The notes below the pieces were generated by a model. The model saw only the letters and a list, made by a program, of their open reading frames with translations, was not told the DNA's origin and did not search any database. 64,000 nt of DNA. Origin: Gemmatimonas sp. GTDB taxonomy: Bacteria > Gemmatimonadota > Gemmatimonadetes > Gemmatimonadales > Gemmatimonadaceae. The translations under genes and the position numbers were made by a program. Location: the NCBI RefSeq assembly GCF_021298855.1, contig NZ_JAJTHI010000010.1, positions 124,001 through 188,000 of the forward strand. Direction: 5' to 3'. Shown here piece by piece: positions 51,135-63,468 of the stretch. Numbering within the stretch: the stretch's first letter is position 1; each line of letters begins with the position of its first letter.

Positions 51135-52532
51135 GTGCTCTTCAACAGCATAGAATTCATCTTCGCGTTCCTCCCCATTGCGTACGTCGTCTTCTGGATG
51201 CTGCCGACGGCGTCGTGGCGGTACCGGTGGCTGACGCTGACCGGCTATGTGTTTTACGGGTGGTGGGATCCGCGATTCTGCCTGCTCATGGCCTTCTCGA
51301 CGCTCGTGAGCTACGTGGCGGGCCTCGGCATGCTGCGATCGCCCGTGGGTTCGCGGGCGCGCACGATGTACCTCGTGGTTCCCATCGCCATTGACCTCAG
51401 TCTGCTGGCGTTCTTCAAGTACACGAATTTCGCCCTCGACACGGTCCGGTCGCTGTCGACCGCCGCCGGCGCGCCCATCGCGGTGCCGCATCTCGACATC
51501 ATCCTGCCGATCGGCATCTCGTTCTACACGTTCCACACCATCAGCTACATCGTGGATGCGTACCGGGGCACCATCACCCCCACGCGCAACGTGTGGGAGT
51601 TCGCCACGTACGTGTCACTGTTCTCGCAACTGGTGGCGGGACCGATCGTGCGCTTTCGCCAGATCGAGGAGGATCTCGAGGCGCTGGGACGTAGCAGTCG
51701 CACGCGCTGGCTGACCAAGGGCATATCCTATTTCTGCATCGGTCTCGTCGAGAAGGTCCTTGTCGCCGACACGCTGGCCGCGCTGGTCGATCCCTCGTTC
51801 GCCAACTGGCGGGAACTCTCCTCGAGCGGGGCGTGGCTGGCGGTGATCGGCTACACCTTCCAGCTGCTGTTCGATTTCTCCGGCTACAGCACCATGGCCG
51901 TCGGTCTCGGGTTCCTGTTCGGCATACGCATTCCGCAGAACTTCAATTCGCCGTACAAGGCCCTCAATCCGTCCGACTTCTGGGAGCGCTGGCACATCTC
52001 GCTCTCCTCGTGCCTGCGCGATTACCTGTACATCCCCCTCGGCGGCAACCGGTTCGGCACGTTCAACACCTACCGGAACCTCATGCTCACCATGCTCTTC
52101 GGTGGGCTCTGGCATGGCGCGTCATGGACCTTCGTCTTCTGGGGCTTCTACCACGGGCTGCTCCTCTGCGTCTACCGGGTCTTCAAGGCGTCATGGGATG
52201 GGCTGCCACGACTCGTGCAACAGCTTGGCATGTTCGTGGCCGTGATGGTGGGATGGGTCTTCTTCCGCGCCACGTCGTTCGGGGAGGCCTTGCACATCCT
52301 CCGCCTGCTGGTCATTCCCACGGACGGGCTGCGCTTCACCGAGGTGAATCTCGGGCTGGCGCTGTTCACGATGGGGATGGCCGCGTGGTGGAGCATGGCG
52401 GGGCCGAATGCGTTCGAGATGCAGCATGAGTGGACCTGGCGCCGGCGGCTCGGTCTCGCCGCCGCCTTCGGGGCCGGTCTGGCGATGATCGTGACGGCCC
52501 GCCCCTCCCCATTCCTCTACTTCCAGTTCTGA
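51135..52532 (+). CDS. MBOAT O-acyltransferase (AlgI-like)
   Basis: The 465-residue membrane protein moves acyl (often acetyl) groups across the membrane for polysaccharide O-acetylation. It has the family start MLFNSIEFIFAFLPIAYVVF, FFKYTNF, LPIGISFYTFHTISYIVD, RFRQIEEDL, FDFSGYSTMAVGLG, WERWHISLSSCLRDYLYIPL and LWHGASWTFVFWG with the catalytic His. It starts at GTG 51135. The SGNH protein gene follows with a TGATG overlap, the usual AlgI-AlgJ/X kind of pairing. It closes the EPS locus. Confidence 0.92.
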   Translation: MLFNSIEFIFAFLPIAYVVFWMLPTASWRYRWLTLTGYVFYGWWDPRFCLLMAFSTLVSYVAGLGMLRSPVGSRARTMYLVVPIAIDLSLLAFFKYTNFALDTVRSLSTAAGAPIAVPHLDIILPIGISFYTFHTISYIVDAYRGTITPTRNVWEFATYVSLFSQLVAGPIVRFRQIEEDLEALGRSSRTRWLTKGISYFCIGLVEKVLVADTLAALVDPSFANWRELSSSGAWLAVIGYTFQLLFDFSGYSTMAVGLGFLFGIRIPQNFNSPYKALNPSDFWERWHISLSSCLRDYLYIPLGGNRFGTFNTYRNLMLTMLFGGLWHGASWTFVFWGFYHGLLLCVYRVFKASWDGLPRLVQQLGMFVAVMVGWVFFRATSFGEALHILRLLVIPTDGLRFTEVNLGLALFTMGMAAWWSMAGPNAFEMQHEWTWRRRLGLAAAFGAGLAMIVTARPSPFLYFQF

Positions 52533-53614
52533 TGCGCGCCGTGCGTTCGCGGGTCGGGTCAGCGGTCGCGGCCAGTCTGGTTGCCGCCTCCGCACTCGAG
52601 TTTACCGTGCGCCTTGACGACTGGGCGCAGTTTGGCGTGCCCCTTGCCGCTCCTGCCGTGTCGATGGCTGAACTTGCCGTGCGTGACTCGCTGGGCTTTC
52701 ATGCGCGGGCCGGCGTGCATTTCCGGCAGTATCGCATCAACCGCTGGGGGTTTCGCGGTGACGACGTCGATCCCCGCAGCGGACGCGGGCCGCTGGTGTT
52801 TGCGGCGGGGGCCTCGGAAACGTTCGGCCTGTACGAGTCACCCGGCCGCGACTGGCCGCAGCAGTTGCAGGACAGCCTGAGCCAGTGTGCAGGCCCGGTG
52901 CGCGTGCTGAACGCGGCCTTCGCGGGCATGTCACTGCCAACGGTACGGCAGGACTTCGTGCGCCGACTGCAGCCGCATGCGCCCACGGTGTGGGTGTACT
53001 ACCCCACCCCCATGCAGTACCTCACGACGCCGCTTCCCACACCGGCGGAACCGCTGCCGGGTGCCATTCCCCCGTTATCACCGTGGCGCTCCCGGGCGCT
53101 GCCTCGCTTCCGGGATGCCATCAAGCGCGGCATCCCCGAACCGCTGCTCGACCTTGGCCGGACGCTCATGACGGCACGGGCGCGAAAGGCCGACGCAATC
53201 ACGGCGCGCACGACGGTGGACCAGGATCGTCTCGACGCCTTTGAACGGGATTTGCGCGCCCTCGTGGGCACCGTGCGCGGCGCCGGCACAACCCCGGTGC
53301 TGGTGGTGCATGCCAATCGCTTTGCCGACACCACGTCAGCGGACGCCCGCCGCATGCTCACGGCCTGGGAGCGCTTCTATCCGGAGTTCACCGGCACGGC
53401 CATCGTGCGCTTCGATGCAGCGGCGGCCGAGCGCACGCGCACGGTGGCGGCCGACTCGGGCATCATGCTCGTGGATCCACGCCCGCGCCTGCGCACTCTG
53501 GGGACGTCAGCCTTCCGCGATTTCGGGCATTTCAACGATTCGGGCGCCGCCGCTGTTGCCGGCGAGACCGCCCGGGCGGTGTCCCCTCTCGTGTGCCGGA
53601 GCAGCGCCCGGTAA
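52532..53614 (+). CDS. SGNH/GDSL-like protein (AlgJ/AlgX-type acetylation partner)
   Basis: The 360-residue protein has a short signal/anchor (VGSAVAASLVAASALEF) and an SGNH-hydrolase fold. Block I is VFAAGASETFGL (the GDS position reads GAS, with Ser nucleophile), a mid-domain Asn-containing VLNAAFAGMSLPT, and the C-terminal DFGHFNDSGAAAVA supplying the Asp/His pair. Placed after the MBOAT gene with a one-base overlap, it probably accepts the acyl group in the periplasm and passes it to the polymer. Esterase activity instead is possible. Confidence 0.8.
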   Translation: MRAVRSRVGSAVAASLVAASALEFTVRLDDWAQFGVPLAAPAVSMAELAVRDSLGFHARAGVHFRQYRINRWGFRGDDVDPRSGRGPLVFAAGASETFGLYESPGRDWPQQLQDSLSQCAGPVRVLNAAFAGMSLPTVRQDFVRRLQPHAPTVWVYYPTPMQYLTTPLPTPAEPLPGAIPPLSPWRSRALPRFRDAIKRGIPEPLLDLGRTLMTARARKADAITARTTVDQDRLDAFERDLRALVGTVRGAGTTPVLVVHANRFADTTSADARRMLTAWERFYPEFTGTAIVRFDAAAAERTRTVAADSGIMLVDPRPRLRTLGTSAFRDFGHFNDSGAAAVAGETARAVSPLVCRSSAR

Positions 53615-53814
53615 CCGGCCTGTTGGAGCTCTCCGAGCGGCGTGAGTGCCACAGATCGTTGAGGATCGGGGAAGAGCGCAGCCTCCAACCGGGGCGCCTC
53701 ATGGGCTCGCGTGTCCGAGGACTTTGGACGTTCAGGGTGACGTTGCCGGAGATGAGCCGCACGTTCGTCCGCTCGTCGCGGCGTCTGCGCTCGTGGAGAC
53801 CGTGCCCCGAAAAG

Positions 53815-53848
53815 AACGGGCCGCCACATGTTCGTGGCGGCCCGTTTT
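53815..53848. terminator. Bidirectional intrinsic terminator
   Basis: A perfect 13-bp stem (53815-53827 with 53834-53846) with a 6-nt loop is flanked by TTTT on the plus side and AAAAG on the other. It lies between the SGNH gene and the convergent Ig-repeat lipoprotein gene. The 200 nt before it hold no believable gene. Confidence 0.85.
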
Positions 53849-53864
53849 CCCTGTGCACGTTGGG

Positions 53865-55727
53865 TCAGTTGCCTGAGTAGAACGCCAGCCGGTCCACGTC
53901 CACCCATTGCCCGCCAAGCGGCGTGAGAACCGTGGAGGGGCCGCCGCCACGTGTGAAGTCGAGACGCCCACGCAAGAACATCACTTGCGAGCCATGCACC
54001 ACGAAACTCACGTTCCGACGGTCCAGTACCAAGCGCCCATCCACCCACACCCGCTGCTCGCCGTCCGACTGGCCCGGGCTGTTGAGGCGCGTGTAATACT
54101 CGATGTGGAACCATCGGCCGATGGGGATGACGCCGGCCGGTGATAGCGTGGCAACAAGCGGTGCAACCGGTCCGTTCATGGGGCCGTTGAATCCGGCAAG
54201 CTCCCCATTGCGCCCAACGTTGAGCAGCGGCGCCCCCGCGCCTGGCGCCACAAGCACCGGGTAGAGCAGCTTTTCGGTGTTCGTATGGAACTGGTAGTTC
54301 GCACTGTAGCGCAGTCGCACCGACATGTAGTGGGACCGGGTATTCATTTCGCCCGTCGTGATCGTCATCGGCCCGACGCCGTTCCCCGCGTGCCGCTCCG
54401 GGAACCATGCCCGCACTACGGAGCGCCCATCCACGTTCATCAGCGCCACGCCGTGCGTCGTGGGCGACTGCACCGTGTTGCGGTCCCAGTTGATGATTTC
54501 GATGCCGGGAACGGTCGGGCTGTCGAAATCGGAGTCACCCACCAGCCGCATGCCGCTCGGGAGGTTGGGGGTGAACGCGGTGGGGACTGGGGCGGGCGGC
54601 GGCGTCGTCGCCGTCACCGTCACCGTGGCCGTGTCGCGCAGCGAGCCGCCGGTGTGCGCCACGATCACACGGAATGTGCCGCTCGTGGCCGGGGCAACCC
54701 AGAGTCCCGTGCTGGCATTGATGCTCCCGCCATCAGGTGCCTGGTAGGTGACCGGCGGCAACGTGGTGGCACCCGTGGACCACGAGGCGGTCGCCGAGAA
54801 CTGCACCGACGCGCCACCGGCCACCGAACTGGTGCGCGGCGCGATGCGCAGCGTGACCAGCTGAGCCGCGGCCACCGTGATGCTCGCCGTGTCGCGCACC
54901 GGCGTCGCCGTGCTGCTCACCACGACGCGGTAGCGACCAGCCGTGGCCGGCGCGACAAAGGCACCACTGGTCGCGTTGACCGTGCCCCCGTCAAGGGCGG
55001 CGTAGCTGATGGGGGGCAGCGTGGTGGCCCCATTCGACCAGCTGGCGGACGTGGACAGCTGCACGGTCGCACTTGCCGCCACGGACACGTCCTTCGGCGA
55101 GATCCGGAGCGCGGTGACGGTGGGTGCCGGTGCGGCCGTTTGGATGGCAACGGCCGACGTGTCCGCCACGCCGCAGGCGCAGGTAGCCACTACCATGAAC
55201 GTGCCGGCAAGGCTGCCCGCCGTATACAATCCAGAAGAAGAAATGGTGCCTCCCGTTGCTGAATACGTCACCGGCGGCAATGCGGTGCTGCCATCGGACC
55301 AGCGGGCGGACACGGCAAACTGCTGCCTGCCGCCGGTGGAAAGTTGAGCAGTCCCGGGGCTCAGCGTAAGGCTTGTCACCGTGGGCGTCGCACTGGCCAC
55401 CGAGACGGTGGTCCGTTCGAGTCCGTTCCCGCCGGACGCCGTGATGAGGGCCGTCCCCCCAGCCACGCCGACCACCATGCCGCTGCGGGAAACCCCCGCC
55501 ACTCCAGGGTTGCTGCTGCTCCAGCGAACCGACCGCTTGAGGTTCACCGGCGTCAACTGAACCGAATCCCGGACGCGCAGGGACACCGCGCTGCCGGTTC
55601 GGGCCGTCACCAGGGACGCGCTGGGAATCCCGGTGACGAGTTCGCTGGTGGCTCGATCGCCGGCGCAGGCCGAGACGAGCAGGGTGGCGGCGAGGGCGCC
55701 GGTGAGACGCGCATAGCGGATGTGCAC
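53865..55727 (-). CDS. Ig-repeat lipoprotein with C-terminal jelly-roll (polysaccharide-lyase-like) domain
   Basis: This 620-residue surface lipoprotein has lipobox LLVSA-C (Cys21). A BIG2-like domain (VQLTPVNLKRSVRWSSSNPG) is followed by three tandem repeats of about 85 residues with TALRISP or TLRIAP starts and ASWSxGATTLPP cores. The C-terminal about 230 residues look like a concanavalin-type jelly-roll (MTITTGEMNTRSHYMSVRLR ... WFHIEYYTRLNSPGQSDGEQ and WVDGRLVLDRRNV), resembling polysaccharide lyase or lectin domains. It starts with GTG 55727 behind AGGAG. A c-di-GMP riboswitch-like leader precedes it, so it is probably an adhesin or matrix protein under c-di-GMP control. Enzymatic activity is not shown. 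Confidence 0.8.
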   Translation of the reverse strand: MHIRYARLTGALAATLLVSACAGDRATSELVTGIPSASLVTARTGSAVSLRVRDSVQLTPVNLKRSVRWSSSNPGVAGVSRSGMVVGVAGGTALITASGGNGLERTTVSVASATPTVTSLTLSPGTAQLSTGGRQQFAVSARWSDGSTALPPVTYSATGGTISSSGLYTAGSLAGTFMVVATCACGVADTSAVAIQTAAPAPTVTALRISPKDVSVAASATVQLSTSASWSNGATTLPPISYAALDGGTVNATSGAFVAPATAGRYRVVVSSTATPVRDTASITVAAAQLVTLRIAPRTSSVAGGASVQFSATASWSTGATTLPPVTYQAPDGGSINASTGLWVAPATSGTFRVIVAHTGGSLRDTATVTVTATTPPPAPVPTAFTPNLPSGMRLVGDSDFDSPTVPGIEIINWDRNTVQSPTTHGVALMNVDGRSVVRAWFPERHAGNGVGPMTITTGEMNTRSHYMSVRLRYSANYQFHTNTEKLLYPVLVAPGAGAPLLNVGRNGELAGFNGPMNGPVAPLVATLSPAGVIPIGRWFHIEYYTRLNSPGQSDGEQRVWVDGRLVLDRRNVSFVVHGSQVMFLRGRLDFTRGGGPSTVLTPLGGQWVDVDRLAFYSGN

Positions 55728-55733
55728 TGACTT

Positions 55734-55753
55734 CTCCTGATCCGGTCCCGGAT
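55734..55753 (-). promoter_or_regulatory. Expression-platform hairpin and ribosome-binding site
   Basis: On the minus strand ATCCGG-GA-CCGGAT (55753-55740), a perfect 6-nt inverted pair, ends one base before AGGAG (55738-55734), 6 nt upstream of the GTG start 55727. It also abuts the 3' end of the aptamer. This is the layout of a translational switch. The way ligand binding changes the pairing is not worked out. Confidence 0.55.
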
Positions 55754-55845
55754 TCGGTAGCCCAGCCGGCGTGGCGACCTTCGTCGCGGTAGCCCCGAGG
55801 CTTTGCGTCCCCGCCTTTCGGCGGGTATGCCGTTTCGTCGATGAG
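55750..55845 (-). promoter_or_regulatory. Cyclic-di-GMP-I (GEMM) riboswitch aptamer
   Basis: The minus strand closely follows the class I consensus: AAACGGCATACC, a P2 stem CCCGCC/GGCGGG capped by a GAAA tetraloop, the conserved GGACGCAAAGCC, a P3 arm ending in the hairpin GCGAC-GAAG-GTCGC, then GCCGGCTGGGCTACCGA. By hand alignment with the Vibrio Vc2 RNA, the guanine that reads the ligand (G20) and the cytosine C92 are both kept, favouring c-di-GMP over cGAMP. It sits 23-120 nt upstream of the lipoprotein start, in the correct direction. Confidence 0.82.
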
Positions 55846-56187
55846 TCGGGTCGCGGTGTGCACCATCACACAACCTCGGCCTGAGGTCCGACTCGCATGA
55901 GCGACGATATGGATAAGCCGCCCGTCACCGCGTTTCAGTGACTCAAAACACAGAGGCCATCCGATGTGACAACTCGTGCCGTCACGCGCTCGCGGCATCA
56001 CAATTCTGGCCGTTTTCCTCACGTTGGAAGTCGTATGTCCCATGGCAGCGTGGCGCCCACGAACACGCGCACTGGTGACTCCAAGGCGGCCTGAACCGTA
56101 TTACGGGTGATGGGTTGGTTGGCTCCGTTCCGTAGCGATACCCCGCCATGGGCTGCCGTACCGCGGCGCCTCTCCGTTTCTTGATCA
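55846..56187. other. Intergenic region upstream of riboswitch and quinoprotein gene (342 nt)
   Basis: It must contain two divergent promoters. On the minus strand GGCTTATCCATATCG is a possible -10 region for the riboswitch transcript. Nothing convincing was found for the plus-strand gene. No coding ORF or RNA gene is supported. Confidence 0.4.
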
Positions 56188-58510
56188 ATGCCCCGAAGCC
56201 TTCTTCGACGCACCGTAATGCTGGCGGCGGTCGCCGCTGCGGTCGCCGTTCCCACCGCATGGATTGCGCGCCCCGATCTCGTGCAGAAAGCGCGTGCGCT
56301 GGGCGTGCGTCGTACCGTGGCCAAAGCGTGGGACCGCGTCCGGCGAGGCGGCATCACGGCCGTGGTCGGTGAAGCCCTGTCGGTCTCCACGGACTACATT
56401 CCGACGTCCGGGAGTACGCTGCAGTACTCCTTGGCCGATACCACGGGTGTGCCCCCGCGCGAGGATTCCGCAGCCCGTCGTTCCCTGCCGGAAATCGTCG
56501 ATGTGCCCGGCGTCGACGTGGCGCTGCTGCCGCCAGGCAGCCCGCCGGAACCAACTGAACGCGGTTGGCATCGGAGTGGCGCCGATGCCGCGTCGACGAA
56601 GTACTCCGCGCTGGACCAGATCACGGTGCGCAACGTGCGGCAGCTCCAGGTGGCGTGGACCTACTCCCTGGGAACCGACGTTGGCGATTCCACCAAGACC
56701 GGCCCCACCGTCCAGACGAACCCGGTGGTCGTGGGCACCCACCTCTTTCTGACGAGCGTGGAGGGGGACCTCGTCGCCGTCCACGCGGCAACCGGCAAGG
56801 AGCTGTGGCGCACGCCGCTACCGGCACCGGTGGCCAAACGCGGCCTGGTGTGGGAGCCCAATGCGGACTTCGCGGCGTCACGGCTGTTCGTGCCCACCAG
56901 CCGCGGGGTGTACGCCGTCCGGGCCGCCGATGGCACCGTGATCACGGAGTTCGGCAAGGCCGGCGTGGTGGGCACCAGCAGCTCGTTGATTGCTCCCGTG
57001 ATCGTCGGGGATCGCCTGATCATTGCCACGCTCGAGCCGGCCGTGGAGGCCTACGATCTGCGTACGGGCGCTCGCGTCTGGACGCGCTCCCTCCTGGAGA
57101 AGCCGGGAGGACAGCCGGCCGCACTCGGCGGGGCGTCCCCGTGGGGTGGCATGTCGGCAGATGTGCGGCGGGGCATGGCCTACGTGTCGACAGGCAATCC
57201 GCGACCCGCCATGATCGGGTCCAGCCGACCGGGCCGAAACGACTATTCGTGCAGCGTGGTGGCCATCGATACGAAAACCGGGGAGATTCGCTGGAGCTTT
57301 CAGGAAGTCGAACACGATCTGTGGGATCTCGATCTGCCGGCGGCCCCCGTGCTGACCAGCATCACACGAGCAGGGCGAAGGGTGGACGTCGTGGCCGTGC
57401 TGACCAAGCGCGGCAACACCCTGCTGCTCGATCGTGATGGCGGGCGGCCGATTTTCGGGTATCAGCGGCGACGCACCCCCGCGTCCACGATCCCGGGAGA
57501 ACAGACGGCCGCCTACCAACCCGTATTCACGCTGCCCGAGCCGTTTTCGCGGCAGGAGTTCTCCCGCGACCAGATCACGGATGTTTCGGCAAGCGCCCGG
57601 CAAACGGCTGAGCGGAAGCTGCGGGACGCGCGTTTCGGATTCTTCGAACCGCCGGTGATCGGCGGCGCGATCGCGTTCTACGGCGTGCACGGTGGCGCCG
57701 AGTGGCCTGGTGGCGCCGTCGATCCCGGCAAGGGCATCCTGTACGTGCCGTCCTCCCAGGTGCCGTGGGTGATTCGCGTCCAGTACGCCGATGTGAAGGC
57801 CACCAGCAAGTCGGGAGCGGATCTCCCGGGTGACGCGCTCTACCAGTCCACCTGCGCCTCGTGCCACGGCGCCAGTCGGAGCGGGTCCTTCGAGTGGGAG
57901 GGAGCGGGCGACGGCTACGTACCCTCGCTCGTCGGAATCACCTTCCTTCGTCGCCGTGAGCAACTGGAGTCGGCCGCGTCGTTCGCCGAGCAGCACGAGG
58001 GAGCCGGCAACCGTCCTGCCGTTACGGCCACGCAGCTTCGGCAACTGTACGATTACTTTGCCGCGCTCGATCAACGCACGGACCGGCAACGCGCCTTTTC
58101 CCTGAGCGCTTTCTGGCAGCTGGTCCTCGACGATCGTGGCCACCCGGCCAGCCGCCCGCCCTGGGGGCAGCTGACCGCGCTGGATCTCAATAACGGACGC
58201 AAACTGTGGCAGATCCCGTTCGGACGGCTGGACGGTATTCGCGCTGACGGCAAACCGGTGCTGGGGTTGCAGAACATCGGCGGCGTAGCGGCGACGGCCG
58301 GCGGCCTGCTCTTTGCCACGGGCACGACCGACAACATGGTTCGTGCGTTCGACGCCGCCACCGGTGCCGAGCTCTGGGCACATCGGTTGCCCGCCGCCGG
58401 TTCCACCATTCCCACGGTGTACGACGTGAACGGCACGCAGTATCTGGTGGTGGTGGCGACCGGCGGGGTCTACAAGGGCTTCTCGGGGCGCTCCAATCGC
58501 GTCATCGCCT

Positions 58511-58536
<26 letters not shown>
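56188..58536 (+). CDS. PQQ-type quinoprotein dehydrogenase with embedded cytochrome c site
   Basis: The 782-residue exported or membrane-anchored protein has an N-terminal hydrophobic segment ([17 protein letters not shown]) and a beta-propeller of PQQ-dehydrogenase type ([73 protein letters not shown]). Between the last blades, near residues 556-560, lies a CASCH haem-binding motif in a cytochrome c-like insert ([17 protein letters not shown]). Electrons would pass from substrate to PQQ to haem. It may oxidise sugars or alcohols in the periplasm; the substrate is unknown. No PQQ synthesis genes are in the window. Its 3' end overlaps metH by 26 nt, tail to tail. Confidence 0.85.
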
Positions 58537-62239
<3,703 letters not shown>

Positions 62240-62288
62240 ATCCTTAACTTATTCATACCGGGCGCATCCGAGCACCCGAGGGTCGGCC

Positions 62289-63455
62289 ATGAGCGACGCG
62301 CACCAGGCGCTCGGGCTCGAGTATCGCCGGAGGGTGCAGGCCTTGAGTGAATCGATGCGTGTCGTGGTGGTGAACCAGAGTGGCGGGCTGTACGGCATCG
62401 AGCGCATGCTGCTCGCGCTGCTGCCGGCGCTGCAGGACCGCGGGGTCCGCGTGACCTTCCTGGCGTTGTGCCGGGCGGAGGACGAGGGCGGAGCGCTGGG
62501 GCGGTTGCTGCGCGAGCGGGGCATTCCCGTGCACTTCGTGCCGATCAGCCGGTTTGTGGGTCTCGCGCCCCTGCGCCGCATGGTCGCCACCCTGCGGGCG
62601 TGCGATCCGCAGGTCATACACGTGCATGGATACAAGGCCGCCACGGCGATCGGTCTCGCCCGCCTGTTCTGGCGCCGGCCGGTCCTCGCCACCGTGCACA
62701 GCGAATCGGTGTCGTCCACCGACATGCGTGCCGCGATGCTCGCGGAGACGACCTTCTGCAAGAGGTTCGAACGCGTCATCGCCGTGTCGCAGGGGGTGGC
62801 GCGCGATCTGGAGCAGCGTGGCATTCCGAGCGACCGGCTTGCCATCATTCAGAATGGCATCGTGGATCGATTTGCGCCGTGCGCCGCAGATCTGTTGAGC
62901 GCACGGGATCCCACGCGCATCGTCGTGGTCGGCCGCCTCGTTGCCGTCAAGCGCTTTGCCGCCGCCATCCAGTCCGTTGCCGCGCTCGTTCGTCAGGGAC
63001 GCCGCTGTACCCTGCAGATCGTCGGGGACGGACCCCTGCGTCCGGAACTGGAGCGCCTTGTGAAGGAGCTGGGCGTGTCCGATCAGGTCCGATTCGCGGG
63101 ATTCGTGGAGGACGTGACCCCGTTCCTCGCGGAGGCGTCGATCTTCGCCATGCCCTCGGCGACCGAAGGGGCACCGATTGCCCTGATCGAGGCCATGGCG
63201 GCCGGGTGCGCGATCGTGGCATCACGTGTGGGGGGCATTCCCGACATCGTCCGCGACGAGGTGGACGGGCTGCTCATCGAGCCGGCGCACGAAGGCGATC
63301 TGCCGAGGGCCCTCGAACGGCTGCTGGTTGATGAGTCGCTCCGTCACCGGCTGGCGGCGAGCGCTCGCCGTCGTTTCCTCGAGGAATTCGAGGTGCAGCG
63401 CATGACGGCCCGGTATCTGGAGGCCTACACCGCCATGGGCGCCGGCGACGCATAG
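62289..63455 (+). CDS. Family 4 glycosyltransferase
   Basis: This 388-residue GT-B enzyme has VVVNQSGGLYGIERMLLALL (glycine-rich loop), DPQVIHVHGYKAATAI, VVGRLVAVKRFAAAI, LQIVGDGPLRPELERL and SATEGAPIALIEAMAAGCAI (donor site). It starts at ATG 62289; translation from 62355 would also leave the fold intact. A longer opening to 62100 is opposite metH and rejected. It stands apart from the main EPS locus between metH and a homocysteine methyltransferase gene, so it may serve lipopolysaccharide or glycolipid synthesis. Confidence 0.85.
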   Translation: MSDAHQALGLEYRRRVQALSESMRVVVVNQSGGLYGIERMLLALLPALQDRGVRVTFLALCRAEDEGGALGRLLRERGIPVHFVPISRFVGLAPLRRMVATLRACDPQVIHVHGYKAATAIGLARLFWRRPVLATVHSESVSSTDMRAAMLAETTFCKRFERVIAVSQGVARDLEQRGIPSDRLAIIQNGIVDRFAPCAADLLSARDPTRIVVVGRLVAVKRFAAAIQSVAALVRQGRRCTLQIVGDGPLRPELERLVKELGVSDQVRFAGFVEDVTPFLAEASIFAMPSATEGAPIALIEAMAAGCAIVASRVGGIPDIVRDEVDGLLIEPAHEGDLPRALERLLVDESLRHRLAASARRRFLEEFEVQRMTARYLEAYTAMGAGDA

Positions 63456-63468
63456 GCGCAAGGCGACT

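Noticed and set aside
53615-53814. Short open frames (76-95 codons) between the SGNH gene and the terminator
   Set aside because: No start signal, no domain, and they end through the terminator hairpin.
62240-62288. SAM, SAH or cobalamin riboswitch upstream of metH
   Set aside because: Only 49 nt separate metH from the divergent gene and none of the conserved cores is present on either strand.
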